This document shows positions 1 through 11,724 of a DNA stretch of 64,000 bases, piece by piece. Origin of the DNA: Linderina pennispora (lineage: Eukaryota > Kickxellomycota > Kickxellomycetes > Kickxellales > Kickxellaceae); assembly GCF_002104995.1 (NCBI RefSeq), contig NW_024468249.1, positions 1,922,001 through 1,986,000 of the forward strand, in the 5' to 3' direction. Numbering within the stretch: the first letter of the stretch is position 1; each line of letters opens with the position of its first letter. The notes under the pieces were generated by a model that was given only the letters and a program-made list of their open reading frames with translations, did no database searches and was not told the DNA's origin. The translations under genes and the position numbers were made by a program.

Positions 1-792
1 ATGCTCATTCTGACGAAGGCATCAAGGTCTCTCGCGACCAGATCACTGGCGACATTGCTGCCCGGAAGGTCCGTTTTGCGTATCCGACTCGTCCTGGTGC
101 CACCATTCTGCGCGGTATCACGCTCGGCGTCACACCTGGCAAGACCATTGCTCTGGTTCGGTCCGTCGGGCTCAGGAAAGTCCACCAATCATCGGTCTGG
201 TTCAACGCCTGTACGATGTGCTGGGCGGCAGTGTCGACGTCGAGCGCACCGATGTTCGACAGTGGAATGTCAAGTCACTGCGGTCCAACCTGGCGCTGGT
301 GGGCCAGGAGCCGGTGCTGTTCGACTACACAATTGCCGGGAACATCGCGTATGGCCGCCTTGACGCGACACAGATGGAGATTGAGGAGGTCGCCAAGCAG
401 GCCAACATCCACAACTTTGTCATCGAGCTGCCCGACGGCTACAACACGCGTATCGGGCAGACCGGCGGCCGGCTGTCTGGCGGCCAGAAGCAGCGCATTG
501 CCATTGCCCGTGCGCTGGTGCGTAACCCTAAGATTCCTGCTGCTTGATGAAGCGTCGAGTGCGCTTGATTCGCAGAGCGAGAAGCTGGTGCAGGAGGCAC
601 TCGATATCGCGTCTGAGGGCCGCACTACGATCACCATTGCCCATCGACTCAGCACGATTCAGAATGCCGACCACATCGTTGTGTTCAAGCAGGGCCGGTA
701 TTGTCGAGCATGGCACCCACGACCAGCTGCTGGAGCAGAAGGGTCTGTACAGCCTGCTTGTCGCTCAACAGTCGTTGCAGATTACACACTAA
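1..792 (+). CDS. ABCB-type multidrug transporter, 3' end (second nucleotide-binding domain), cut by window start, frame broken
   Basis: Partial gene entering from the left edge. It encodes the last nucleotide-binding domain of a full-size ABCB (P-glycoprotein type) exporter, which couples ATP hydrolysis to substrate export across a membrane. Visible across frames are the Walker A GxSGSGKST, the Q-loop, the signature LSGGQKQR, the Walker [12 protein letters not shown] and the H-loop AHRLSTI; it ends in LQITH and a stop at 790-792. Against the intact minus-strand copy at 19960-20748 it carries single extra bases near 159, 186, 535 and 699, each breaking the frame. Other differences are few and mostly synonymous, and similarity stops just after the stop codon. 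It is either a real paralogue with sequencing indels or a decaying duplicate; the transmembrane part lies outside the window. Confidence 0.85.
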
Positions 793-964
793 GACATGCT
801 GCAGCTCCTATGTTCATTCATTCATTCAACCTACAATACATTGACTATCACTGCTCATACTACACAGCATCCAATACAAGTGAATGGCTTCAGTGATCGA
901 ACGGAGTGCCAGGATGGGGAAGTATACGCCTCAAGTGCTCGGCAGTTGTAGTATACTGAAATCC

Positions 965-971
965 TATAAAG
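965..971 (+). promoter_or_regulatory. TATA box
   Basis: TATAAAG lies about 80 nt upstream of the candidate secreted-protein start at 1047, a usual fungal core-promoter spacing. Confidence 0.4.
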
Positions 972-1046
972 TGCGTTGTGTAGCAGCCTACAGCTAGGAC
1001 TCCTCAGTTAGTTTTAACTTTCCTTACCTCTCTAACTAGCTACAAT

Positions 1047-1332
1047 ATGAAGTTTTGCGCCATCATTGCCCTTGCTATGGCTGTCGCCGCCAAGCACAGC
1101 ACTGTAATCTCGGTTTCTCCCATTCGTGATCTCATTGCACTCCCTCCGAAGAGTAGCGTCGATATGTTTACAGCTATCCTGCAAGGATGACGTTGTTAGC
1201 TGTATTCTTTTGGGGTATAGCATGCCATGTATTATCAAGGAACAGCCCTCAATCGACGGCTGCGTTCTGCGTGTGCCCACGCCCAGGGTAACCCCTTGCC
1301 TTAACTATGGGCTGGACTGCATCTGCGGCTAG
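1047..1332 (+). CDS. small cysteine-rich secreted protein (candidate), two exons
   Basis: Not recognised as a named family. Exon 1 (1047-1103) gives a signal-peptide-like start MKFCAIIALAMAVAAKHST. A 70-nt intron (1104-1173, GTAATC to TTTACAG) restores a phase-0 frame, and exon 2 (1174-1332) adds 52 residues with seven cysteines in SC, SC, PC, GC, PC, DC and CIC contexts before TAG. The product is about 71 residues, with the proportions of a secreted disulphide-rich peptide. A TATA box sits upstream. Further coding-like sequence follows: exon-like pieces 1333-1406 and 1447-1568 joined by a 40-nt GTGAGT/CAG intron, ending in SNHFIADICL and a stop. The true protein may therefore be longer if an indel hides the junction near 1330. 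Secretion is inferred from the N-terminus only. Confidence 0.4.
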
Positions 1333-1568
1333 CAATGACTGGGATGAATACATGGTCAATGGTATATCTATGATCCCGACGATTCGAAAGGCCCGGATTG
1401 GTATTTGTGAGTGGCGGCTAAGGTCCCTAGGAGATTGATGTGACAGGGGTATGCCGTGCCTCGTATGACGGCAAGTTGAGCATCGCTATTGATTCAAATC
1501 ATCATATGGCTGAGTTTGACTCTAATGAGGCAGGCAGCAACCATTTCATCGCTGACATCTGCCTCTGA

Positions 1569-2058
1569 GCTCTATCGCTAGTCTATTGCCTGTGTTGTGT
1601 CTCGGTATGATACACTTAGATAGACAGCCTCCTGCAACTGTCTAGAACACGTTTACTCTCCAAGCACCTTTCCACGACGTATATTGAACGTATGAAATAT
1701 GCTGTATGAAAGAAGGAAGGAGGAATCACCAGGTGAAAGGGCAGGTGCCCGTCTAAGTAGTGGCGCCGGTCGCCGGAATAGTATGGCCGGCCATTGTGGC
1801 CTAAAGGTCTTGATCCATGGTTCCTAAAATCATAAGATTTGGAACCACAGCCTGAATCAGCGCTCGTAAATGAGCTCCGCTTGATAAAAATCAATAAATC
1901 TGCGGCCATCCCACAAATGTACTGCGCATTTAGTTCGGCATGTGCCCAACGAGCAAGGAAGTGAGGATTATTTAAAGGCTTGCCTCCACTTGCTACTCAA
2001 ACCTCTCCTATAATTCTCTTTAAACCTATCTGTATCCTAGCACTGTTTATGCGTATAC
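1569..2058. other. intergenic, upstream of the Rad17-like gene
   Basis: No supportable gene. It contains a TATTTAAAG element near 1970, about 90 nt before the Rad17-like start, which may be its core promoter. Confidence 0.4.
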
Positions 2059-4309
2059 ATGGCACTACGGGCGCGAAAAAATGGACCAGCAAAAGGCAAA
2101 GCCAAGGCAAACCAAACGCGTAATAGTCATTGCCTCAGTCGTCGTCTGATGACAGCACTGACGACGAGTACAGCTTCAAAGACATTGAGCACTATGATTT
2201 TGGTATTGAAGAATTGGAGGACTCCTCGCAGCCGATGCCCAGCGGACACGATTCTAGTAGTCAGTCAAGGCTAGAAGCTAGCCATCGGTCCAGCTCGTTC
2301 ACCACCATATCACATAATAGCATCGCAAAGAATCCGCGGGCTAGACGACATAGGGCAATAACTGCAATACCACGATTTAGAAGTGCTAAAACTGCGGGCA
2401 GTAGCTCATGCCCAGGTCAGTCTGTCGCAAGGGGCCGTCGGATCACCATCGGGGTCTGTCTTCCACATAGACCAACGAGCTGCTGATTCCAGTAGCGTTG
2501 ACATTGGTGATATGTGGTGGAGACAGTATGAGCCACAGTGCGTCGGATGACCTGGGGGTTCACAATGGCAAGATCGCACAGGTGCGTGGCTGGCTGGAGA
2601 TGGCAATGCAGCCAGCAGCGGCTGGACCATCTGCATTTGCTCGGATACTGGTAGTAGAGGGACCAGCAGGCGCCGGTAAATCGACCTGTGTGCGAGTGCT
2701 AGCTAAGGAACTGGGACTCGGTGTTGTAGAGTGGATCAACCCGCTAAGCGGTAGGTCATCGGTAGCCGGTGCGCTTGGATTTGACATCGATGAGGTGGGC
2801 GTAGTAGAGCAGTTTGCCTGCTTTTCTGAAGCGTGCTGAGAGGTACACACCCTTGCAACTGGATGCATCTGGCGAAGCATCAGGCAGCAGGGCGTCGGCG
2901 CCTTCTACAAGGGGGCAAGATCGTTCTTGTTGATGACCTGCCCAACATTTTGCACCGCGACACACGCGAGTCGTTCAAATCGGCACTACTGCGATTCATT
3001 TCAATCCCTGCACGACAGTCATTCCCGCTGGTGATCGTGGTAACCGAATCGTTCTCGGACACAGGACCTTTTGGATGATGCCTCCAGGAGGAGCTGGCGA
3101 CTGCGCGATGGCGACAAAAGCACCAATACAGAAGTTGCCACCTGGTGTGCCTCCGATATTATTCCCCGCGCCGTGTACAGCTCCGCGTACTGTCAGTCGA
3201 TAAAATTCAACCCAGTAGCGCCCACTATTGTGTCGAAGGGCCTGAAGCGGATTCTACAGATCCGGCAGGGGCTGGAGGGGCAAAAAAATGTGCGGTTTTC
3301 GCCTGAATGCACTGCGGCAGTGAAGGCGATTTCCAGTGAAAGTGGTGGGGATATTCGGTCAGCCATCACCATGCTTCAACTGACACAGGCCGCATACACA
3401 GGCATGTCGTCGCAGAGCTTGACCCCACGCAAACGGTCAAGGGCAACCAAACTTGTTACAGGCAGCGATGTTGTTGAAGGCAAGAACGTGGCAGCAACAC
3501 GAAAGTGTCTCGCTGGATCTGTTTCATGCGCTGGGCAAGGTTCTGTATGCAAAGCGCGGACCGCCAGGCACAGCCGACAGCAACAGCGGGCGGGGTCGGT
3601 TGGAGTCCAGCCCCAGCCAGATCATCGGCCACTTGCCGGTGGATATGAGCACATTCAACCTGTTTGTGCACGAGAACAGTGTCGACTTTTGTGGCAGCCT
3701 TGACGAACTTACTGAGGCTCTAAGTTACTTTAGCGACGCCGACGTGGTTTCTAGTCGCGGGCGGACCAAACACGATGCGTTCGAGACAGCGGCTGAGATC
3801 TACTCTGGGATGTTGACTATGCACGGATTCATGCATGCAAAGGGCCATCCCGAGCTGGTCCGGCAGCGGAGCACCATTGCATGATCAGGCCAGCCAGGGC
3901 TCACACAGGCCGTCGATCCAGGCATTCCGCAAGCCAATGTTCTTTGAGAGCTACAAGAAGCGCATGTATAATAGTCGAGTGGCAAGCGGTCTGACAGCCG
4001 TGGACTTGCTCGATCTGGGCTCCAATGCGCCGACGCTGGCTGCATGGGGTGGGCGAATGATCGATTCGCTGGCGTTCTGGGCTCAGATCGTGCCACGGCA
4101 GCCGGGTAGCAGCTCAGTGGTGCGGCAGCGCAATCCAATCGTTTATCAACAGCTCATCGATTTGGCCATGGCTAGTGACAGGCCTGGACCCTGCGGGCAG
4201 GATGACACAGGGCTAGCGGCAGGTCTGACCAGGTGCTGTTGGTTCTGCCAGGATGGAGCTGCAGAAGCTGGTGCTGAGCGACGACGACATTGAGGATTTC
4301 TCGGACTAA
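2059..4309 (+). CDS. RAD17: Rad17/Rad24-type checkpoint clamp loader, frame broken
   Basis: Homologue of the large subunit of the alternative RFC that loads the 9-1-1 clamp at DNA damage in the nucleus. Reading across several single-base frame breaks gives a family-typical order: a basic/acidic N-terminus, the motif WWRQYEPQ followed by LGVHNGKIAQVRGWL (the entry to the AAA+ domain in Rad17), Walker A GPAGAGKST near 2670, a Walker-B-like VLVDDLPN near 2935, the FKSALLRFISIP segment, the sensor-like DIRSAITMLQL near 3355, and the helical C-terminal domain (FETAAEIYSGMLT). It ends with the acidic SDDDIEDFSD tail and a stop at 4307-4309; an acidic tail is typical of Rad17. Total about 750 residues, normal for the family. 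At least six frame changes occur, with no loss of domains. Confidence 0.8.
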
Positions 4310-4587
4310 CATAATCGTCCGAAGGACCAGCCTCGTGACCTAGTGACTCGTTTTTAGCAACCAATAAACGCAGTGCTTAGGCCAATGCTTGCCGAAGCCA
4401 GCATCGATGGCAAAGTGTGCAGAATGTTTGGACCCACTACGAGGCTAGGCGTCCCTGTGCCGCTTTTTTGCGTTTGCAACTCGACTCTTTTTCCTCTTCA
4501 ATGTAACCTCTCTGTATTTTTTTTCCACTACTATTCACCACTCTGAATTCGCCACCAACATAGACTTTATATTATTCCTTTTGTATA

Positions 4588-5343
4588 ATGCCCACTGGAA
4601 ATGACACCGAACAAAAGCCCACTTCACAGCACACAAGCGCAGCCGACCAGAACACAGCCGGAGGATCCGGCGGCAGTGCTGCTCCAAGGCCAGCGCCGAC
4701 GTGGGATGAAATAAACGAAACACGGATAGCCGTGAAGAACAGAAAGGACGACTTTGACAGCCCCTTCACTTTTTGTATAAACGACGGCGCCTACATCGAC
4801 GCCCGATCAGCACCGCCAGTCACGGGCAAGTACTCGTGCATTGAGTTTCTCTCACGCCGGATGGCGTCGGTGGTGCGCCAGCGGCGGCAACAAGAAGCCC
4901 AGCAGAGGATTTGGGCTGACTCGTGGTACGCGCGATGGATGCTTCGGTGGCAAGTGTACAAGGTGTACGGCAACAAGAACATTGAAAAGTTCCGTCAGCT
5001 GGAGCGCAATAAGCGCACCACGCAGGAGATGGGAGTAGAGGTCATTGGCGATGAGCGCGAGCGTGGACGCTTATTTGTTGTGGCTCCATTGGATGTTGCT
5101 GTGGTGGAATGGCGGAACGAGGCTTGGAGGTTTGTGCTGCGTATGCTGGAGCCCGGGTACAAAATGAGCAAAAAGTACATGGAGTCGTGGGAGAACGGCA
5201 CACAGACTAAGCTGCTGACCAAGTTCTGGGACGGGACTGTCAAGATGGACGGGCTCAAGCTGGCTGCCAAGATGGCCTCGAATATCGTCAAGGGATGGGG
5301 TGACGTGGCCGATGAGAAGGACAACAACCGCAAGCAGACGTAG
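4588..5343 (+). CDS. conserved-looking orphan protein, 251 residues
   Basis: Uninterrupted single-exon frame from ATG to TAG; the function is not recognised. Residues 1 to about 38 are a low-complexity Gly/Ser/Ala/Thr-rich leader. The rest is basic and aromatic-rich (WADSWYARWMLRWQVYKVYG, then VVEWRNEAWRFVLRMLEPGYKMSKKYMESW), predicted largely helical, with no signal peptide and no obvious transmembrane segment. The C-terminus is charged and lysine-rich. Codon use is like that of the neighbouring genes. It lies 278 nt after the Rad17-like gene on the same strand. It could be a lineage-restricted gene; I found no motif that names it. Confidence 0.65.
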   Translation: MPTGNDTEQKPTSQHTSAADQNTAGGSGGSAAPRPAPTWDEINETRIAVKNRKDDFDSPFTFCINDGAYIDARSAPPVTGKYSCIEFLSRRMASVVRQRRQQEAQQRIWADSWYARWMLRWQVYKVYGNKNIEKFRQLERNKRTTQEMGVEVIGDERERGRLFVVAPLDVAVVEWRNEAWRFVLRMLEPGYKMSKKYMESWENGTQTKLLTKFWDGTVKMDGLKLAAKMASNIVKGWGDVADEKDNNRKQT

Positions 5344-6268
5344 ATCACAGGTGTTTGCAAAAGACAACCAATATATCGTAGAGCCTACAGTCCACTCATG
5401 CATAGTACAGTGGTACACTGGATGTCTCGCTACGATACACCTCCTTTTCCAGATGCTGTGTTGTAAAGTGGCCATTAAGATGCCATGCAGGACTTCCAGG
5501 TTGTAGTATATATTTGACGAATAGCGAGAGTAAACCTGCATTAGGACAGCATAACGAGCAGCGCACTTTTTGCTCCAGGACTGATCTACTCAAGCTGGCG
5601 CTTGAGGTAGTCTTTGCTGACTAATTCGGTCTGGCACTTCAGATAATCAAGGCTGGTGCTTTCTATCTGACGAAACTCGATCGTGCTTGCAATTCAGCCT
5701 GGAAGCCAGCCAGCATGAACACATCCGTTCTAAAAATAGCTGCTAACACATGCACTTAGAGCTACCATGTATCTGATCGCTTAACCATCGTAATCATGCC
5801 ACGCCAATGACATCGAAGGTAGCGCCAAGTTTCTTTGCGACTCTCGTCTAGCAAGCAACATCTTCACAGATAAATTGCTAGTAGCGGTGTGCACATGGTA
5901 TACATTTGATCCAGGTGGTGCCACCTATGGAGAGTGAACTATCGACCCAAATGGCACCAGTGAGCTCAAATGCCAGCCAATAAACCACACAGGCCTGGTT
6001 CCGCACTGGCCGTCTTAGCGGCCGTCACTATTCCCAACAAAGAAATGTTTCATAACCTTTCCTGCTCACCCCTACTAATTTGAAGGACCAAAGTTCGTGA
6101 CCGTGGCAATCTTGAGTGACATTGGCATACTATATTGATGCAAGAGAACAAAGATATTCGAAGGAAGCGCCAAGACACAGCATAGGGCTATCAGGGAATC
6201 CGCCAAGAATGATCCACAGAGTATACACTATGGACTCCAATGCGGACTTTGCAGTGGTCATACTTGCA

Positions 6269-6301
<33 letters not shown>

Positions 6302-6669
6302 TCCAAGGCGTGGATACCACAGAGGTAAGTGAGGATTGTACTATACTGGTCATTATAAAACAAATCACTCTCCAAAAGCCAGTACTGTATTGCACCATAT
6401 CAGAATTTATAATTCTCTGGAGTTTCTACAGTTTTTCCTTTCCTTCACTGGATCTATGTGCCATCACAACCATGGCTCCAGTCCTCCTTTTGGGATCTCT
6501 CTCTTCTCCACTCTCGATTTCTTTCTTATAACTACTTTCCCTTCTTATTCGTAGTTCTTTCTTTTTCTGGCTGCTTTCAGCCCACTCCTTATTCAATAGA
6601 ACAATTATCTGGCTGATCAGCCCAAACCACTCACTGAAACTCGTGACTTTCCAACACACCTAACACACA
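5344..6669. other. intergenic, 1.3 kb
   Basis: No supportable gene. Short frames here look random. It holds the (CAG)10 microsatellite at 6271-6300 and a pyrimidine-rich stretch before 6670 that could be the 5' UTR or promoter of the next frame. Confidence 0.4.
6271..6300 (+). repeat. (CAG)10 trinucleotide microsatellite
   Basis: Ten perfect CAG units. They would encode a serine run in a short frame (6116-6328), but that frame shows no other coding character, so I treat the tract as non-coding. Confidence 0.9.
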
Positions 6670-6940
6670 ATGTCTCTTTTCCATTATTTCAAGTCAAAAC
6701 TTCAGAAACTGGGCGTCACGGACGTGTCTCATAGCGTCTGCTGCGACAAGCAAGCGCCGCTGCCAGCCCCTTCTTCCCAACACGAAGCCGCCGCTGAACT
6801 ATATTCCAGCCCTGCCAATGCATCCTCCTTCGCCTGCTGGTTTTGGCCCAGCAGGGTTCTACTGGCCACGGAAAGACAAGAGTGCAAGCAAGGGATCTCC
6901 TGACACTAATGCTCTGTCGACCAAAGATGGTCAAGAGTAG
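6670..6940 (+). CDS. small proline-rich protein (candidate), one frame break
   Basis: Not recognised. The frame starts MSLFHYFKSKLQKLGVTDVS. Near 6785 a one-base shift leads into a compositionally consistent second half, with KPPLNYIPALPMHPPSP, then PAGFGPAGFYWPRKDKS, and a Ser/Lys/Asp-rich end at a TAG at 6938-6940. Joined, it is about 90 residues, with an amphipathic basic N-terminus and a Pro/Gly/aromatic centre. Without the shift the frame ends at 6903 in a less protein-like tail. The evidence is only the continuity of composition. Confidence 0.35.
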
Positions 6941-7416
6941 GATTGTGGTAGCGGCTGCTGACCCCAGGGTGTCACGGTACTGAGACGCTACTATAAGCAA
7001 GTCCGGGTACTTGTACTTGAGCTCAAGGAACCCACCGGTCTCTCTTTTCTCCTCTGCTATTTTTCTGCTATTCATTATAGAGCTGGTAAGCACTTGCTCT
7101 CTTTGAAATTAACAGCAAGAAACCATGATACTGTTATCTGGGAACTTGATGGCTTTGAACCATGTACCAAGTGGAGGGTTTGTCCGTGGAGTATTGTCAG
7201 GGATTCCATGGTAGTCCTTTATATGCAAACATTTAAATCGCCTGCCATGCCAACAATCGGCCAAGCCAGCCGCAGCTGCATATGCTATGAGCATGATCCT
7301 GCGTTCCAAAACATTTTTGCTGATCGATAGCACGATCATACCGCCACTAGTGGCTTTTTTGTCAAAAGATTTGGCACCAGTTTCACCACAGTAGTAGCTG
7401 CAGATGCTGCTAGTGT
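6941..7416. other. intergenic
   Basis: Nothing recognisable; no long frame, repeat or RNA gene seen. Confidence 0.4.
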
Positions 7417-7861
7417 TTGACATCTGCTAAAAAGACAAGGCTACATGTAAATGAGCATGGTCTCCTGCAGCCACTCGGTTTATACGCTGCAGGAGCAATA
7501 TATAGCACGTTGCGATTGTTTGCCAGAATGTGGTGGATTGGCGAGCACCAGTTGCGCATGCGGTATGCTGCGCAGTCAGCTGTAACCGAGAAACCGGTAT
7601 CTAAGAGTGATCTAATTGCGAGACGCAATCTACGGTCTGCACTTGCTATCTGAATGCTCCAGCTGTCAACTCAGCGCCCAGCAGGACAGGCAAGAGCGAC
7701 AAATCTAATACCACAATCTCTTACGAAAAGGAGAGATGGGCGCTACTGGGCTATATCTCCAACTACGCGGCCCAGCGGGTGTTCGGGGCATGATCATGCC
7801 CGGGCAGGGTTCTGTTGCAAGTCATTGTGCTTTTATTAGTGGCGGTTTTAAATGGTGACAA
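7417..7861 (+). other. possible broken small gene
   Basis: Three successive short frames look coding-like but need one-base shifts to join. The first begins MTSAKKTRLHVNEHG and contains an aromatic hydrophobic stretch (YAAGAIYSTLRLFARMWW). The second runs from about 7647 with SYEKERWALLGYISNYAAQR. The third runs to about 7850, with MIMPGQGSVASHCAFISGGF. Joined, it would be roughly 140 residues with a membrane-like centre. I do not recognise the family, and chance cannot be excluded. Confidence 0.25.
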
Positions 7862-8257
7862 TCTCAAGAGAGCGCATATGGCTTGGCTTGGGACCGAGCT
7901 ATCAAAAGCGTGCCCTGGCTGCTAGGCACTTGTCTCTGAGTGAAAACGCATGCGGGCAGGCCCAGGCAGCGCGCCTTGCGACTGGACATCCCCGCCATAT
8001 GCTGCACGACAGAGTCGGAAAATGCAGTATTGAGCGCATGTGCGTGTGCATTTTTTGCCTAGGAGAGCTAGGCGAAAAAATAATGTCCAGCTAATGTGTC
8101 TTGACGTTAAAAATTATCCTTGCGACCACAACCCTTATCCAGAAGGGAACTGCTTAAATAGCGCAGACTCTGGTGAATAATGCCAGGGCCGCCAGAAACC
8201 TTGCAAGGTTGGACGTTTATCTCCCGTTTTTCACACACTATTTCCTACTTGTACGCT
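7862..8257. other. intergenic, upstream of the GABA transaminase
   Basis: No supportable gene. It presumably contains the promoter and 5' UTR of the aminotransferase gene starting at 8258. Confidence 0.4.
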
Positions 8258-9754
8258 ATGCTCAAGACATTCGCTACCGCTTCGCGCGCTGCTCGCACCA
8301 GCCCGCGTTCGGCCACCGCATTCCGCATGGCCACGATCCGGCTGCTCTCGCAGCTGGTCGAGCCTAAGGAGCCGTCGGTCACGACAGAGATCCCTGGGCC
8401 CGAGTCCAAGAAAGTCCTCTCCGAGTTGGCCAAGCTGCAGGATGCGCGTGCGGCCCAGTTGGTCGGCGACTACACGCAGTCGGTGGGCAACTACATCGTC
8501 GATGCAGACGGCAACAAGCTGCTGGACATGTACTGCCAGATCGCATCGATTCCGGTCGGCTACAACAACGAGGCCCTCCTGAAGGCAGCAAAGACCGACG
8601 AGATGGCCATCACGCTGGCGAACCGGCCAGCAATGGGCGTGTTCCCTCCAAGGACTGGCCCAAGGTGCTGGAGGAGGCATTCATGGCGGTGAAGCCCAAG
8701 GGCATGGAGATGATTTTCACGTCGAGCCACGGCTCAGATGCAAACGAGATTGCGTTCAAGGCGGCGTTCATGCACTACGCGCGCAAGAAGCGCGGCGCGC
8801 GTGGATTCAATGCGCAGGAGCTCGAGTCGGTGATGGAGAACCAGGCGCCGGGGGCCCCTGACTTGTCGATTCTGTCGTTCGGCTCCAGCTTCCACGGGCG
8901 CCAGTTCGGCTCGCTGAGCGCGACGCGGTCCAAGGCACTCCACAAGCTGGACATTCCGGCATTCAAGTGGCCCAAGGCGCCGTTCCCCCAGCTCAGGTAC
9001 CCGCTGGACAAGTACGAGGCCGAGAACGCGGCTGAGGAGGCGCGGTGCATTGAGGAGACGGAGCAGATTCTCAAAACCAACGCGTCGCCAATCGCCGCCG
9101 TCATCGTCGAGCCGATCCAGAGCGAGGGTGGAGACCGTCACGCATCACCGCGGTTCTTCCAGGAACTGCGCCGCATCACCGCTGAGAACGATGTGCTGCT
9201 GATCGTCGACGAGGTGCAGACGGGTTGTGCGGCCACGGGCACGTTCTGGGCCCATGAGCAATGGAACCTTCAGACGCCACCCGACATGGTCACATTCTCC
9301 AAGAAGATGCAGGCGGCCGGCTTCTACCACACGCGCGCGCTGGTGCCAGACCAGGCGTACCGCAACTTCAACACGTGGATGGGCGACCCATCGCGCGCCC
9401 TCATCGCCAAGGCCATCGTCGGACGAGGTCCGCGCCAAGGGCCTGGTGCAGCAGGTCCAGGAGGTCGGCAAGTACCTCAAGGGCCATCTGGAGCCGCTCG
9501 CCGTGCGGTACCCGCGCGTCATCAAGAATGTGCGTGGTGCCGGCACCTTCCTGGCCTTCGACTGCCCGACGGCCGAGCTACGCGCCGAGCTGCTGGAGCT
9601 GATGAAGAACGAGGGCGTCAACATGGGCGGCTCTGGCGAGACCAGCGTGCGCTTCCGGCCCATGCTGACGCTGACCAAGGCCCACGTCAATGTGTTCCTG
9701 ACGCGCTTCGAGAGCGTGCTCAACAAGTTGTACAAGAAGCACTGGCCTCAGTAG
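8258..9754 (+). CDS. UGA1: 4-aminobutyrate aminotransferase (mitochondrial, PLP-dependent), two frame breaks
   Basis: GABA transaminase transfers the amino group of GABA to 2-oxoglutarate, giving succinate semialdehyde and glutamate (GABA shunt). I chose ATG 8258 because it opens an Arg/Ser/Ala-rich leader (MLKTFATASRAARTSPRSAT) typical of mitochondrial import. Class-III aminotransferase landmarks follow: YCQIASIPVGYNN near 8530, FGSSFHGRQFGSLSATRSKA (cofactor region), the DEVQTG box near 9208, and TFSKKMQAAGF near 9292 with the Schiff-base lysine. It ends HWPQ at 9751. One missing base near 8650 (in VFPSKDWP) and one extra base near 9420 (before DEVRAKGL) break the frame. About 498 residues when read through, the family's usual size. 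The breaks look like sequence errors. Confidence 0.9.
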
Positions 9755-10190
9755 GTGTGTTATCAGCAATACATTCACGCTCACGTGGCTCTACTTATCT
9801 TCCGAAACGGTCAATTTCCGATCCGCCCCGTTTCCGCGCTTGCGTTTGATGCGACGATTGCCAGTCACAGTTTTCTGCACGTAGTTTATTAGGTAGGCTA
9901 GCAGCAAGTTTAGTTCATTTCCTTATCTCCACAGCCTGTGCCATTCCACCCTCCACCTCCCCCCAACGCCGACGCAACGGCTCACTGGACTCTGTGCGCC
10001 AGTGTCTGGTCGCAGGCTTTCAAGTTGAAACCGCTTTGCTGAACGCCATTGGCTGGTAATCTCCTGCAACTCGCGGCAAAGAGGTGGGTTTTTTCGGACT
10101 ACCAACGTGCACCTCTTCTCTGCTCCTTTCACATTCCCTCCACTTTGCTGCTTCCTTTTTCCCTCTTAGTCGAAAGAAAACTATAGCGCC
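9755..10190. other. intergenic, upstream of adenylate kinase
   Basis: Holds the 3' end of the aminotransferase transcript and the promoter of the adenylate kinase gene, with a pyrimidine-rich run near 10110-10165. No gene seen. Confidence 0.4.
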
Positions 10191-10960
<770 letters not shown>

Positions 10961-11331
10961 ATACCTCCCCGCCCTTCTCCACTCACTGCCTCAACCGGCC
11001 AGTGTCTTTCGCTTAGTCATGGCTGGAGCGGGTTTGGGGAGTGGCTATAGCATCGTTGGATAGAACCACCACTTTCCGTCTATATATCCTGTGTCAAAAC
11101 ATACCCTCTAGCGGTTGATTTAATCTTAATTCTACGGTGTGATCGAGATGGACCAGTCCGGAACCAGCTCTGAACCGGTTTCACATTCGCCTGAATAGCA
11201 GGGCGGTGGCAAGCAGGTGGGTCTGGCAAGTGAGGCAGGTTTCGCGCTCCACCTTTACCAAGGGTGTTGATGATAGTGCGTCTCTTTGCGGTGCCACAAG
11301 CTGTCCAGAATGATATAAAAGGTTGCATTTA
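10961..11331. other. intergenic between convergent genes
   Basis: 3' regions of adenylate kinase (plus) and the small membrane protein gene (minus). No gene or repeat recognised. Confidence 0.4.
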
Positions 11332-11724
11332 CTACAGAACAATAAAAAGAAACATATTCAGACCTGGTGCATGCCGCTGAGGGACTTCACTGGTGGGGGC
11401 GGCGCCTGGGATGGGCTTATCCGGTAGCTGCTTCTGTGCCACCCACTTGTCATGCATCTCGATGGTCCGAACCTTGCGTCTCTGCCGGCGCACCGCAATA
11501 AACGCGATTACTGCAATAATGATGGCACCCAGACATCCTGCGCCAATACCGACGCCGCATCCCAGGTTGCATTTGGCACGAGTCGGGACAACACCCTTGC
11601 TCATGCCGATGTCCACCCCAGTGGACTCCACGGCGCCTGTGGGCGTGCTAGTTGTGGAGGCTGTGATGGCTGTTTGGGCCATCGCAACTGTGAGGAAAAA
11701 GAGTGCGGATATCAATTTGTACAT
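11332..11724 (-). CDS. small single-pass membrane protein with signal peptide (Mid2/Skg6-like layout)
   Basis: Intact 130-residue frame. Residues 1-16 are a cleavable-looking signal peptide (MYKLISALFFLTVAMA). A short Thr/Ser-rich ectodomain (about 17-50) follows, then a Cys/Gly-containing transmembrane helix (about 55-78, GCLGAIIIAVIAFIAV), a basic stop-transfer RRQRRK and a cytosolic tail of about 50 residues rich in Pro and charged residues. The order signal / Thr-Ser stalk / single helix / basic patch resembles fungal wall-stress sensors of the Mid2 or Skg6 type, but the ectodomain is very short, so this is a layout analogy and not a family assignment. Confidence 0.7.
   Translation of the reverse strand: MYKLISALFFLTVAMAQTAITASTTSTPTGAVESTGVDIGMSKGVVPTRAKCNLGCGVGIGAGCLGAIIIAVIAFIAVRRQRRKVRTIEMHDKWVAQKQLPDKPIPGAAPTSEVPQRHAPGLNMFLFIVL

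Noticed and set aside
6116-6328. Poly-serine protein encoded by the CAG repeat
   Set aside because: Apart from the repeat the frame has no coding character; an ordinary microsatellite explains it.
8231-9735. Several minus-strand frames of 100-196 codons over the GABA transaminase
   Set aside because: Antisense shadows created by strong G/C third-base bias of the real gene.
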